Both the position numbers and the translations under genes were made by a program. Below are positions 17,537 through 25,341 of a DNA stretch of 33,397 nt, one piece after another. The stretch is from a virus. The stretch's first letter is position 1, and the number at the start of each line of letters is the position of its first letter. The notes under the pieces were generated by a model. The model had not been told where the DNA came from and did no database searches. It saw nothing but the letters and a program-made list of their open reading frames with translations. Location of the stretch: the IMG/VR virus record IMGVR_UViG_3300028666_000077, positions 1 to 33,397 of that record. One strand, 5' to 3'.

Positions 17537-17833
17537 TTACATCCTAAAATAAAATTTATTCACTAAATAATATCCTTCTACGCTTTTTGATATTATGCAA
17601 TATTTTATAAGCTCTTCTATGATTAATAAAGAGGTAAAATCATCTACACCCTCTTTCTGCATGATATGAAGCAAATCAATAACTCTAAAAGAATTATCTA
17701 TTCTGAAGAGAACTAAACAACTGATTGCATTAAGAGCTATTCTTAAAGCCTTGTTTTTCTTAAGGCTCCTGTTTATCTCATCTTTCAAAGTAATAGAAAA
17801 TAAAGAAAAAAGTAATACTATTATTAATTTCAT
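17537..17833 (-). CDS. Unknown small protein between holin-like gene and terminase
   Basis: A 98-residue protein, function not recognised. The first 17 residues (MKLIIVLLFSLFSITLK) look like a signal anchor or short signal sequence. The remainder is helical with RVIDLLHIMQKEGVDDFTSL and EELIKYCIISKSVEGYYLVN, which resembles a small winged-helix fold. The start overlaps the stop of the holin-like gene (TAATG), and TerL starts 5 bases after it. A lysis role (for example spanin-like) is possible from position only. I see no lipobox. Confidence 0.55.
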   Translation of the reverse strand: MKLIIVLLFSLFSITLKDEINRSLKKNKALRIALNAISCLVLFRIDNSFRVIDLLHIMQKEGVDDFTSLLIIEELIKYCIISKSVEGYYLVNKFYFRM

Positions 17834-18504
17834 TAGCGGTCATATTTTGGGTTTATTTTATTACCAAAATGATCTGATTCATACTTTTCAGAAAACATTT
17901 TATTTATTGATGCATTAACTGATTTATTAATCAAATCTGTAATACTCTTCTCATCAAATGAGTTTTTCATCAGTGATTTCACGTAAGAAGCGCCCCAATA
18001 AAAGCTAATCATCATTATTAAAGCGCCTGCTACTAGATTTAATAAATTGGCTAATACGGGCAATTCATCTTTGTTGATTCCGTCTGCGAAAACCAATGCG
18101 CCAATACACAAAAATACTATTAAAAATACTCCTATCACTAAAATCATTTTAATTTTATTGTCAACAGGGCTTTTGTTAATATTTTCTGAATTAAAGCGCG
18201 AGCTTATTCGGTCTTGCACTTCAGAATCAATTATTTTTTCTTCATGTCTATTTTCTTCCTGAGTGGTCTTTAAGCATAATTCTCTCAAAGCTAGATTATT
18301 TTGCATTTCGCCTAAAATTAATTCTTGAGCTTTCTTTGGGTCTCCTTTAATAGCATCCATTATTTTCTCAGGCGACGCTTCTACGCCAAATAAGCTAGAA
18401 AAAACACTTCCTACTGCGCCTGCTGCGCCCAATGGAGAGCTTAATGCTCCAGCAGCAAGGGGGGCGTATTTAACTATAGCATTTCCAATATCTGACCAGT
18501 TCAC
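17833..18504 (-). CDS. Holin-like membrane protein (3-TM type)
   Basis: A 223-residue membrane protein that probably controls endolysin release. It has an N-terminal hydrophobic/glycine region (AAGALSSPLGAAGAVGSVFS, about 17-36) and a central charged helical domain (about 45-112). Two transmembrane segments follow: about 118-140 (MILVIGVFLIVFLCIGALVF) and about 148-170 (LANLLNLVAGALIMMISFYW), then GASYVKSLM. The late F-Y-W-G-A-S is like the F-G-S-S at the second TM exit in GTA/phage 3-TM holins. It lies beside the endolysin and a small Cys-rich ORF. Confident as a membrane protein, moderate as a holin. Confidence 0.62.
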   Translation of the reverse strand: MNWSDIGNAIVKYAPLAAGALSSPLGAAGAVGSVFSSLFGVEASPEKIMDAIKGDPKKAQELILGEMQNNLALRELCLKTTQEENRHEEKIIDSEVQDRISSRFNSENINKSPVDNKIKMILVIGVFLIVFLCIGALVFADGINKDELPVLANLLNLVAGALIMMISFYWGASYVKSLMKNSFDEKSITDLINKSVNASINKMFSEKYESDHFGNKINPKYDR

Positions 18505-18527
18505 TTTTTATCATTTACCCTTATAAT
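18500..18527 (+). promoter_or_regulatory. Candidate promoter of the rightward gene
   Basis: TTCACT (18500-18505, 4/6 of the -35 consensus) and a perfect TATAAT (18522-18527) are separated by 16 bases. They point at the lone rightward gene at 18562. A 16-bp palindrome, TATAAAT-CA-ATTTATA, follows at 18531-18546, around the expected start of transcription. Confidence 0.45.
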
Positions 18528-18530
18528 ACC

Positions 18531-18546
18531 TATAAATCAATTTATA
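18531..18546. promoter_or_regulatory. AT-rich palindrome between divergent genes (possible operator)
   Basis: Arms TATAAAT and ATTTATA with a 2-base centre form a perfect inverted repeat. It lies between the leftward holin-like gene (start 18504) and the rightward gene (start 18562), just past the candidate -10 of the latter. AT-only palindromes arise easily by chance in this DNA. Confidence 0.3.
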
Positions 18547-18561
18547 AGCATTTTAAATCAA

Positions 18562-18870
18562 ATGGACATAGTCACGCAACAAGAACGAGATTTATTCAAT
18601 AAATTCTTTAAAGAATTAAATCAACATTTAGTAAAAATAGAAAAAAACAATGAAATTAACTCAGAGGATATTCGAGAGTTAAAGGTAGAGGTTCGTGTTT
18701 TAAGTAAAATAATAAATGATAAACGATTAGATCAATTGAATTCTCATCCTATTAATTCAATTTTAAATTTTATAGCGAAACACAAGGCTATTGCTTCACT
18801 TGTTTGCTTTGCTTTTATTGCATTTGTCTTTGAATCTATCATTACCCGATTTTTTCATCTATTTAAGTGA
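18562..18870 (+). CDS. Lone rightward gene: small single-pass membrane protein (moron candidate)
   Basis: A 102-residue protein transcribed against all its neighbours. Residues 1-72 are charged and helical with coiled-coil character (ERDLFNKFFKELNQHLVKIE, DIRELKVEVRVLSKIINDKR). Residues 76-98 form one transmembrane segment (AIASLVCFAFIAFVFESIIT), followed by a short RFFHLFK tail. The gene has a candidate promoter at 18500-18527 and hairpins after its stop (18883-18962), so it looks like a self-contained unit inserted in the lysis region. Such units (morons) often encode superinfection exclusion or other lysogen functions. That role is inference. No clear Shine-Dalgarno precedes the ATG. Confidence 0.7.
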   Translation: MDIVTQQERDLFNKFFKELNQHLVKIEKNNEINSEDIRELKVEVRVLSKIINDKRLDQLNSHPINSILNFIAKHKAIASLVCFAFIAFVFESIITRFFHLFK

Positions 18871-18882
18871 TTAATTAAGCAA

Positions 18883-18934
18883 TCAAGTAATCCTTGACTA
18901 CTGAACTGTCAAGTAATCCTTGACTATTGAACTA
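18883..18934. repeat. Two tandem 26-bp units, each with a small hairpin
   Basis: Units at 18883-18908 and 18909-18934 differ at only a few positions. Each contains TCAAG-TAATC-CTTGA, a 5-6 bp stem with a 5-base loop. A fragment of a third unit runs into the larger hairpin at 18938. They lie just past the stop of the rightward gene (18870) in a convergent intergenic region. Confidence 0.75.
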
Positions 18935-19046
18935 TTGAACTGTTGCAATATTCGCAACAGTTTGGACAATGTCTAATTCCCATCCATTCGCAATCAGAAT
19001 TACAATCAGAGCGATTACCCCAATAATTAGGACATAGTATAGTCAT
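18924..19046 (-). CDS. Small Cys-rich ORF after endolysin (40 aa)
   Basis: This is a short frame that starts 2 bases after the endolysin stop (TGA-TT-ATG) and ends at 18924. Hand translation gives 40 residues with seven cysteines (5, 15, 19, 27, 30, 31, 34) and a histidine at 26, including CNSDCEW and HCPNCCEYC. The spacing suggests a small zinc-binding knuckle. The tight junction with the upstream stop and the non-random Cys pattern favour a real gene. There is no strong ribosome binding site, so it would depend on coupling to the endolysin. Function is unknown. Confidence 0.5.
   Translation of the reverse strand: MTILCPNYWGNRSDCNSDCEWMGIRHCPNCCEYCNSSIVQ
18938..18962. terminator. Hairpin between convergent genes (possible bidirectional terminator)
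   Basis: AACTGTTGC and GCAACAGTT form a perfect 9-bp stem with a 7-base loop. It lies between the end of the rightward gene (18870) and the end of the leftward lysis gene. No long T-run follows on either side, so intrinsic termination would be weak. It overlaps the last codons of the small Cys-rich ORF. Confidence 0.4.
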
Positions 19047-19048
19047 AA

Positions 19049-19456
19049 TCAATATATCTCAAAATGCACTAAATCATTAAAATTATTATACTTAACATGG
19101 GTGTCATCGCTCCAATTTCCGCCCCATTTTATAGAATTCCTTATTTTTCCTTGCGCTTTTAGCAAAGCAGCCATTCCTTTTACAAAACCTGCGAAATAGT
19201 AAAAACGCTTTGAGTCTTCAAAATCTATAGGATAGGGATAAACATCAACAGCCTTTGAAGGAAAGGTATTATGATTACCCTTTGGAAAAGGAAGCTGACT
19301 TTTACCTTCTTCAAAGGCTTTATTTTGATCCTTTTCGTTTCGATAGCCTTCTACTACTGAGCAATCAAAATATTTGATAACTTCTTTAAATAATATTTGC
19401 AAATCAATATCACAGGTTTGCAATTGTTTAATTGATTTTTCACTGAATTTTGGCAT
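19049..19456 (-). CDS. Endolysin, peptidase M15 family (L-alanyl-D-glutamate endopeptidase type)
   Basis: A 135-residue enzyme predicted to cleave peptidoglycan cross-bridge peptides during lysis. The M15C motifs are clear: GYRNEKDQNKAF (38-48), GNHNTFPSKAVDVYPYPID (60-78, with zinc ligands H62 and D71), the helix RFYYFAGFVKGMAALL (84-99), IKWGGNW (109-115) and NFNDLVHFEI (125-134, catalytic D128, ligand H131). The length is typical of single-domain phage M15 endolysins. There is no signal peptide or membrane anchor, so it needs the holin to reach the wall. It follows a stem-loop at 19475-19499. Confidence 0.9.
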   Translation of the reverse strand: MPKFSEKSIKQLQTCDIDLQILFKEVIKYFDCSVVEGYRNEKDQNKAFEEGKSQLPFPKGNHNTFPSKAVDVYPYPIDFEDSKRFYYFAGFVKGMAALLKAQGKIRNSIKWGGNWSDDTHVKYNNFNDLVHFEIY

Positions 19457-19474
19457 ATGTTATCCTTATATATT

Positions 19475-19499
19475 AGATGGTTAAAAAATGTAACCATCT
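19475..19499. other. Stem-loop upstream of the endolysin gene
   Basis: AGATGGTTA and TAACCATCT form a perfect 9-bp stem around a 7-base loop. A second AT-only palindrome, CTTAATT-T-AATTAAG, lies at 19498-19512. On the leftward transcript the hairpin falls between the 152-residue gene and the endolysin ATG. No T-run follows on that strand, so it may be a processing or translation-control element instead of a terminator. Confidence 0.45.
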
Positions 19500-19518
19500 T
19501 AATTTAATTAAGATTTTT

Positions 19519-19977
19519 TCAACTTAATCCCAATAAAGCCCATATCTCATCTGTTGTCTGAGTAGTCATATATTGAGCACCGTCAGTACAGAATATCATC
19601 GTATTAATTGTATAATTTTCTGTCTGGATAAATGTAGAAGTAAAGTAAGAAATCAAATTTACATTGATCCAAAATGTGAAAGGAGTGTAAACAGGTGTTT
19701 GTTGCTGAAAAGTACTTAAAAATCCTGTCAGCTCAATAGAGGATTCACTTGAAGTTTGAGCGCTATCTATTGCCGCCAACGCATCTGAATAACTCGTTAA
19801 TGAGTTTAAAAACATGGGAGCAGATTGATAACCGCTCTGAGCTTTAATAGCCGTTGTTTGTCCTAATATAGACAATAAAGGCGATTTATCAGGTTCATTT
19901 GCTATTAATTTAATAGCAGCCGTATTGATGCACATATTAGAGCCTGAAACGCTTTGAATTATACAGAAATTAGTCAT
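19519..19977 (-). CDS. Unknown protein after the fibre gene
   Basis: A 152-residue protein rich in Ser, Thr and Gln, with no recognised family. It opens MTNFCIIQSVSGSNMCINTA and has a region of short strands (FWINVNLISYFTSTFIQTEN, TINTMIFCTDGAQYMTT). GGGG-T upstream of the ATG is a good Shine-Dalgarno. Composition is like the fibre's, and it follows the fibre directly, so a fibre-associated or fibre-assembly role is plausible but unproven. Confidence 0.6.
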   Translation of the reverse strand: MTNFCIIQSVSGSNMCINTAAIKLIANEPDKSPLLSILGQTTAIKAQSGYQSAPMFLNSLTSYSDALAAIDSAQTSSESSIELTGFLSTFQQQTPVYTPFTFWINVNLISYFTSTFIQTENYTINTMIFCTDGAQYMTTQTTDEIWALLGLS

Positions 19978-20028
19978 TATTTACCCCGAAATTTGATATT
20001 ATTTTAAATTTATAAGTGAAATTAATCA

Positions 20029-23000
20029 TTATTCTATGCCTAATTTATAATTAACTGGTGTAAAATCAGCAGAAATTGAAGCTGTTCCAGCAGAAGCATA
20101 AGCAAATAAGCTAGCCCCATTCGGAACATTTACCCAAGCCCAACATGATAATTGCGCAATTTGCCCAGCAGCCAAACCATAATATTGCGTAGAATTCATT
20201 ATTGATAAACCATTTAAATAAATATAGATTGATATATTTTGATTTCGATTAGCCGCCGTGCCTGCTATAGAGTAATCTAATGTAAATCTTGCTAAAACGT
20301 TTAATGTATAGCCTGTATTATTTTGGAATTGATTGTTCGCTGGCATGCTCCAGCCATTAGCATTTAATAATGTAGTAGGATTAGAAAAGGGTGTTGGAGT
20401 TGTGCCAACATTATAGGCAGTTGAGCCTCCTGATAAATAAATCATTCCTCTTGGTCTATCAGAATAGATAGTAGCACCTGCATTGGCTCCTATAACTGCC
20501 TGCGAAGGATCAAATCTTAAAAACTCTGTAGAAGCTGTTGGGGATGTTGCATATTCTGCGGTTATAGCGTTGGTATTATTAGGTATACCCAAAACCATTG
20601 CGCTAGTTTTAACCCCAATCCTATGCGCTTGAAGTGTATTATCACCGCCCCATAAAGCTACTTTAGAAGGGTTATTATTGCTATCAAATGTAATGACGCC
20701 AGAAGTTTGGGGAACAGAACCGTTAACGCCTATTGAACCATTAGTTATCCGCGCTAATTCTTGTTTTGCTGTTGGGCTTGTAGCGCCAAAAACAATAAAT
20801 GAATCACCGCTTACGCTAGGCATCTGTACAAATGTTTGACCCGAAGCAGTTCCGAATCCTTTTATTTGATATGCATTATAAGTTCCTGAGTTATAGGTAT
20901 TAAAAACAATTAAATCTTGCTTTTCCCCATAATAAAATTGAATCGATCCGTTAACGAAAGTAGAAAAAGGAGGCGTTCCGCCTATTGCTATTCTACCTAA
21001 ATTAGGATTTACGCCCCCTACATATAATATACTCGAAGCGCTATCGTATTGATGATAGTTGGAGCCGGTAATATTCGATCCGTTTCCGAAAGCAACTTGA
21101 CCGTTTGAAATACTTCCTCCAATTCCAGCGCTTCCATTGGCAGCGGCTGTAACCCTTCCTTTTGCATCTACTGTAATATTAGAATTTGTATAATTTCCTG
21201 CTGAAACTCCGCTTGCTGCTAGCGAAGCAGCTAAAGAACCTGAAGAAGTAGTAACATCGCCTGTTAAAGCTGGGAATTGAGAAGCTTGCAATGTTCCAGA
21301 AGCTTGACTTGTTAAATTAACGCTTCCAGCTATTTGATTAAAATTATAATCATTTGCTTGAGCCACAACTGCGCCCGTTCTTCCAAAAACAGAGCTAACA
21401 GGAGCGCTTGGGAAAACAATAGGTGTATTAGTAGCGGCTGTAACCCTTCCTTTTGCGTCCAAAGTAACAGTAGGAACATTCGTAGAATTTCCGTAATTAC
21501 CCGTATTAGAATTAACACTTGCTAATGTTACTGGAACATTAGATGAACCAGACCCTGTCGCATCGCCCGTTAAAGAAATGGTTTGATCACCTGTGTTAGT
21601 TCCTGACAAATTAGAACCTACAACAGTTCCGCTTGATGTAACACTAGAAGGTGCAATATCACCCAAAGCAATTTCAAGATTTGGTGTTGTGTTAGGATTT
21701 GTAACGGTTCCTATTACGCCATTTGCATTAGTGAAAGAAAAAGAAGAAACATCACCCTCGCTAATATCAGCAACTTCCCATGTTCCGCCGCTTAATGTGT
21801 TATCGATTAATCTTAAGTTTATTTGAGACCCATATGCCAACGTAGTTATTAAAGCACCTTGTACAGCAGTAAAAATTTGTATTCCTTTAGTAGGATCAAC
21901 TGAAGTGTTTCTGATTGATATTACCTTTCCAACCTGCAAACTATTTAATTGATCTACTCTGGGAAGAGTAATTATTCTTGAAGTAATAAGCGTTGTAATA
22001 AAAGTCGCTTCTACTAAATCAGGAACAGGGTTTGTTAAAATAATAGGCGAAGTTTGAGAAGAATAGCTTTGAACGCCTGTAGGTAACCCTATGTTTCCTG
22101 TCGAAGCAATTCTATCGTCTACATCACTTAAATTATTATTAGCTAAAAGAGGAACGCCTATCAAATTAGTAATATCACTTCCAGAAACTAATTGATAACC
22201 TATTATTCTTCCTTCTTCATCATTTGCTATCTTCAAAAAAGATAAAGAATTTGAAGCAACTATTTCAGGCATATCAACTGTAACAGTTCCTCCAGGAGGC
22301 AATACATTACCATTCATCACGTCTAACGTAGAAGAATCGATATTAATAAATTGCAGGCTAGTATTTGGAAATGCGATCCTTTGCCATGTTGAAGTTCCAA
22401 AGATAATCCAATCTCCCGCATTCCATGTAGAATTACCGTCTATAGTAGTTGTTCCAGAAACAGAAACTATATAAAAATCACCTGTAGTGCCAACTCCTGA
22501 TGTAATAGTAGGCGTGTTTGTTGAAGCGTTCCAAAGTCCTAAATACCTTAATCCACCCGATAAAGTTCCTAGCGCGCTATCAATTCCTGATAAATGAGAT
22601 AATAATTTATTATCCATTACCATATAATTAGAAGGCGTATAGTTTGCGTTAATGTTGTTGCTTAATGTAACAAGGTTAATAATTCCTCCGTTAGGATTGG
22701 AGGGAGGACTTGTAGTACTTATGCTATCCAGATTGATAATAGAATTTTCACCGCTTGAAACAATATCTGTATAGCGAGACCCAATCAAATTAGTTGTTAC
22801 TGGATTCCCCGCATTAATCTCTGTTTGTCCGAATATCCTTCCTTTGCACCCGACAATCAGATTATTATTAGCTACTGATGGGAAATTTCTTTCTTGCACA
22901 ATAAAGTCAAAATGAGAAACATTCGAGCAATTTACATTAAAGTCTTGAACAGTAATATCAGATGAACCGCCTAAATCAATATTATCAAGGTAAGCGATTT

Positions 23001-24603
23001 CGGTTCCTGTCCCTCTAAATGAAAATACCGTATTTGCGCTTACTGCGAAGTAATATTTTAAATTATTAAAATTAAATATAGTAAAATTACCCGTTAGCAG
23101 GGATGTATCAATCAATAACTGTTGAGCATTAAAATAACCATTAAAAATACCACAGATAGCTTGTATTCCTCCAAATCCACTACTAGCACCTAAAACCTGT
23201 ATGGGATTACCTGGAACAATATCTAAAAGCAATCCATTTAAATTAATTAAAATATTGGGCTTCAGATTTAAAGGCTGTCCGCTATCTTCATAAATTCGAC
23301 CAAAGCACTGAATGGTATAAATTTTATCTAGTGACGCATCGGTTATAGTACTTAATGCATAGGTAATTGTTTTATAGGGATTTCCGTAGCTTCCGTTGGC
23401 TGAACTGCTGTCTGAGCCAAAGAGATAAGAAACCCATATATTAGTATAAACATGCTCAACAGGAATAAGTCCTGTTAATGCATTGTCAATACCAACAAGA
23501 TTATCAAATACTCTTTGAGATGCGGTTGTATAATTTATAGGCGTATAAGGATGAATCATGCCTTTTGTTTGCCCTAGAATGGTGAAATTATTATCTAGAG
23601 TAGGCGTTTGAGAACCTAACGTTATTAGATTTGGATCGCTTAATAATCGATCTGTTTCGACCTGAGAATTACCGGAAACGCTTAATGTGCCGTAATTTGT
23701 GTTGTAAAGATATAGATATTGAACCGTTGTAACAGATGACACCGAAACAGTTGGTTTATTTCTAGGGTTAGATATAGTCGTATAAGATGCGTAAGTAGTA
23801 TTTCCACTATTCGAGGAATTAACCGATTCAAAATCTGAATCTATAATGTCTAAATTAATATCTTGAGAAGTAATAACAGGCTTCCCAACGACATTATTTA
23901 ATGAAACATATTGCTGCCCATTTCCTGTTATCGTAATGTTGAGCTGTCCTGTTGTTGTGATGATGTTTAAATTATCAAAATAAATTTTTGAATTAATAGC
24001 ATTAATCGCATTAAAATTGAGAAAGAAATCGCTTGAGGCTGAAATTATAGTTCCGTTAGCAATGTAGCAAATTCCGCCTGAAAGCCAGCTATTATCTATA
24101 TAAAGGTTACCAACATTTAATGTCCCATTATTTAAGTCTATAAAGATATTAGGCTTTAAATCGATAGAAGATTCATTAAAATTACCGAATGCATTGATTA
24201 AATAAAATTTAGAAGGACTATTATCTGTAATAGAATCTAAAGCTTGAGAGATTGTTGCGTAAGGCGCTTCAATCGTTCCGTTTCCAGTTGTGTCGTTACC
24301 TCCTGTGCTTCTTACTTCTATGACAGTAGTAGAAGGAAACAAGCTACTTCCTTGAGCAATTCTTTGCCACGCTGCCCCATTAAATAAAGCCCAATCTCCT
24401 ATATTCCACGTTGTAACGCCGTCTAAATTAGTATTTCCTGCAACGCTTACAATATATAAATCACCGCCATTACCTATCCCAGATTGCAAAGTAGGTGTAT
24501 TGGTCGAGGCGTTCCATGTACCTTTATAATTAAGAGGATTTTGAGCCCCTGTTTCAACTTTAAATATTTTTAGGTATTTTAAAAACTCTGCTGCTGTTGT
24601 CAT
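20029..24603 (-). CDS. Large tail fibre/spike-like protein with duplicated modules
   Basis: A 1524-residue probable receptor-binding or virion fibre protein. An N-terminal module (about 27-83: GTWNASTNTPTL, GDLYIVSV, WNIGDWALFNGAAWQRI) recurs at about 687-743. Two parallel beta-helix-like blocks with NGTIEAPYATISQALDSIT (108-126) and NGSYGNPYKTITYALSTIT (403-421) precede right-handed helix repeats (NLYIDNSW, DLKPNIFIDL / NLKPNILINL). Two linkers of the Y-T-P/T ... G-I-D-x-A-L type (about 358-378, 654-679) separate them. The second half has fibre shaft repeats with TLDAKGRVTAA and TVDAKGRVTAA, and a final beta-rich domain of about 110 residues like a C-terminal jelly-roll knob. It overlaps the 62-residue gene by 4 bases. 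Its site between TerS and TerL is unusual for a fibre. Confidence 0.82.
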   Translation of the reverse strand: MTTAAEFLKYLKIFKVETGAQNPLNYKGTWNASTNTPTLQSGIGNGGDLYIVSVAGNTNLDGVTTWNIGDWALFNGAAWQRIAQGSSLFPSTTVIEVRSTGGNDTTGNGTIEAPYATISQALDSITDNSPSKFYLINAFGNFNESSIDLKPNIFIDLNNGTLNVGNLYIDNSWLSGGICYIANGTIISASSDFFLNFNAINAINSKIYFDNLNIITTTGQLNITITGNGQQYVSLNNVVGKPVITSQDINLDIIDSDFESVNSSNSGNTTYASYTTISNPRNKPTVSVSSVTTVQYLYLYNTNYGTLSVSGNSQVETDRLLSDPNLITLGSQTPTLDNNFTILGQTKGMIHPYTPINYTTASQRVFDNLVGIDNALTGLIPVEHVYTNIWVSYLFGSDSSSANGSYGNPYKTITYALSTITDASLDKIYTIQCFGRIYEDSGQPLNLKPNILINLNGLLLDIVPGNPIQVLGASSGFGGIQAICGIFNGYFNAQQLLIDTSLLTGNFTIFNFNNLKYYFAVSANTVFSFRGTGTEIAYLDNIDLGGSSDITVQDFNVNCSNVSHFDFIVQERNFPSVANNNLIVGCKGRIFGQTEINAGNPVTTNLIGSRYTDIVSSGENSIINLDSISTTSPPSNPNGGIINLVTLSNNINANYTPSNYMVMDNKLLSHLSGIDSALGTLSGGLRYLGLWNASTNTPTITSGVGTTGDFYIVSVSGTTTIDGNSTWNAGDWIIFGTSTWQRIAFPNTSLQFINIDSSTLDVMNGNVLPPGGTVTVDMPEIVASNSLSFLKIANDEEGRIIGYQLVSGSDITNLIGVPLLANNNLSDVDDRIASTGNIGLPTGVQSYSSQTSPIILTNPVPDLVEATFITTLITSRIITLPRVDQLNSLQVGKVISIRNTSVDPTKGIQIFTAVQGALITTLAYGSQINLRLIDNTLSGGTWEVADISEGDVSSFSFTNANGVIGTVTNPNTTPNLEIALGDIAPSSVTSSGTVVGSNLSGTNTGDQTISLTGDATGSGSSNVPVTLASVNSNTGNYGNSTNVPTVTLDAKGRVTAATNTPIVFPSAPVSSVFGRTGAVVAQANDYNFNQIAGSVNLTSQASGTLQASQFPALTGDVTTSSGSLAASLAASGVSAGNYTNSNITVDAKGRVTAAANGSAGIGGSISNGQVAFGNGSNITGSNYHQYDSASSILYVGGVNPNLGRIAIGGTPPFSTFVNGSIQFYYGEKQDLIVFNTYNSGTYNAYQIKGFGTASGQTFVQMPSVSGDSFIVFGATSPTAKQELARITNGSIGVNGSVPQTSGVITFDSNNNPSKVALWGGDNTLQAHRIGVKTSAMVLGIPNNTNAITAEYATSPTASTEFLRFDPSQAVIGANAGATIYSDRPRGMIYLSGGSTAYNVGTTPTPFSNPTTLLNANGWSMPANNQFQNNTGYTLNVLARFTLDYSIAGTAANRNQNISIYIYLNGLSIMNSTQYYGLAAGQIAQLSCWAWVNVPNGASLFAYASAGTASISADFTPVNYKLGIE

Positions 24604-24788
24604 TGCTTAATCCAATTGGATGAACCTACTAAATTACTTCCTGAATAAGTAAAAGTTTGTATATAGGTATTTCCCCTATAAATAACTGTAATAGTCGTTA
24701 AATTTCCGCTTCCGTCATAACCATATTCAGCAGGCAAACTTGCAATATCAAGCTGAACGCCGTCAGAACCTGTTACATATTCAGCCAT
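24600..24788 (-). CDS. Small beta-rich virion protein preceding the fibre
   Basis: A 62-residue protein opening MAEYVTGSDGVQLDIASLPA, then alternating beta sequence TITVIYRGNTYIQTFTYSG and ending SSNWIKQ. Small proteins of this type (start M-A-x-Y-V-T-x-S-D-G, then T-I-T-V-x-Y-x-G-x-T-Y-x-Q) are familiar beside phage fibre genes. The stop overlaps the fibre start (ATGA), so the two are probably made together. It may be an attachment adaptor for the fibre. That role is inference. Confidence 0.68.
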   Translation of the reverse strand: MAEYVTGSDGVQLDIASLPAEYGYDGSGNLTTITVIYRGNTYIQTFTYSGSNLVGSSNWIKQ

Positions 24789-24791
24789 TCA

Positions 24792-25259
24792 TCACCTCAT
24801 AAAATCTTTATAAATATTCGTTGCTTCATTGGGATTGACAGGAATATTACCTGTATCAATTTCTTTTAAAATGGGCTTATTTTGTTCTATGCTTTGCTTC
24901 ATTAGCTCTAATTTCTTTTCTTCTATTTTTAATCGTTTCCTTCTTTCATATTCCATGTATTTACCACGTGTTTTGAGAAGGAAAATCTGAGCCGTTGTGT
25001 CGCCTTCTTCTACAGCTTTTTTGTAAATTGCATTAGAGATAGCTTTTACTACAGCGATTCGCCCTCTTTTTATTGCTGATACCAATTCGGGATCGTTATG
25101 ACGGCGTTTTCTAAATCCGTCTGGAGTCATTCCTATTGATTCACCCATTTCAGCATAAGTAAGTCCGCACCTAGAAAGCTCCTCAATTTCTTTGTAATTT
25201 ATCGGAGTGTCAGGTCTTCCTACTTTTTGTAAATCTTCAGGGTTCTTTGGTTTAGTCAT
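24792..25259 (-). CDS. Terminase small subunit (HTH protein)
   Basis: A 155-residue probable DNA-recognition subunit of packaging. GRPDTPINYKEIEELSRCGL then TYAEMGESIGMTPDGFRKRR (about 35-55) is a helix-turn-helix of the small terminase type. The following long helix AVVKAISNAIYKKAVEEGDT with TAQIFLLKTRGKYMEY matches the conserved A-x-x-G-x/D-x-x-A-x-x-F-x-L-K-x-x-x-G-W/Y-x-E of many TerS proteins. The codons for the recognition helix overlap a 27-bp sequence repeated 302 bases upstream, outside the gene. It is the first gene of the late operon. Confidence 0.82.
   Translation of the reverse strand: MTKPKNPEDLQKVGRPDTPINYKEIEELSRCGLTYAEMGESIGMTPDGFRKRRHNDPELVSAIKRGRIAVVKAISNAIYKKAVEEGDTTAQIFLLKTRGKYMEYERRKRLKIEEKKLELMKQSIEQNKPILKEIDTGNIPVNPNEATNIYKDFMR
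25094..25120. repeat. 27-bp exact direct repeat, copy inside the small terminase gene
   Basis: The 27 bases starting CGTTATGACGGCG and ending CTAAATCCGT are identical to 25396-25422. This copy encodes the recognition-helix segment DGFRKRRHN of the TerS-like protein. Confidence 0.95.
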
Positions 25260-25282
25260 AGAATTTAAATAAATTAAAGAAT

Positions 25283-25311
25283 AGTTTACCTAAACCTATG
25301 CAGTAATGCAA
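25283..25311 (-). promoter_or_regulatory. Weak candidate promoter for the late operon
   Basis: TTGCAT (25311-25306) and TAAACT (25288-25283) are spaced by 17 bases and sit just upstream of the TerS start at 25259. Matches are 3/6 and 4/6 to the sigma70 consensus, so in AT-rich DNA this is only a suggestion. A late gene may depend on an activator. Confidence 0.25.
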
Positions 25312-25341
25312 TAATTAAGTTAATAGTTAGGAAATTAAGAA

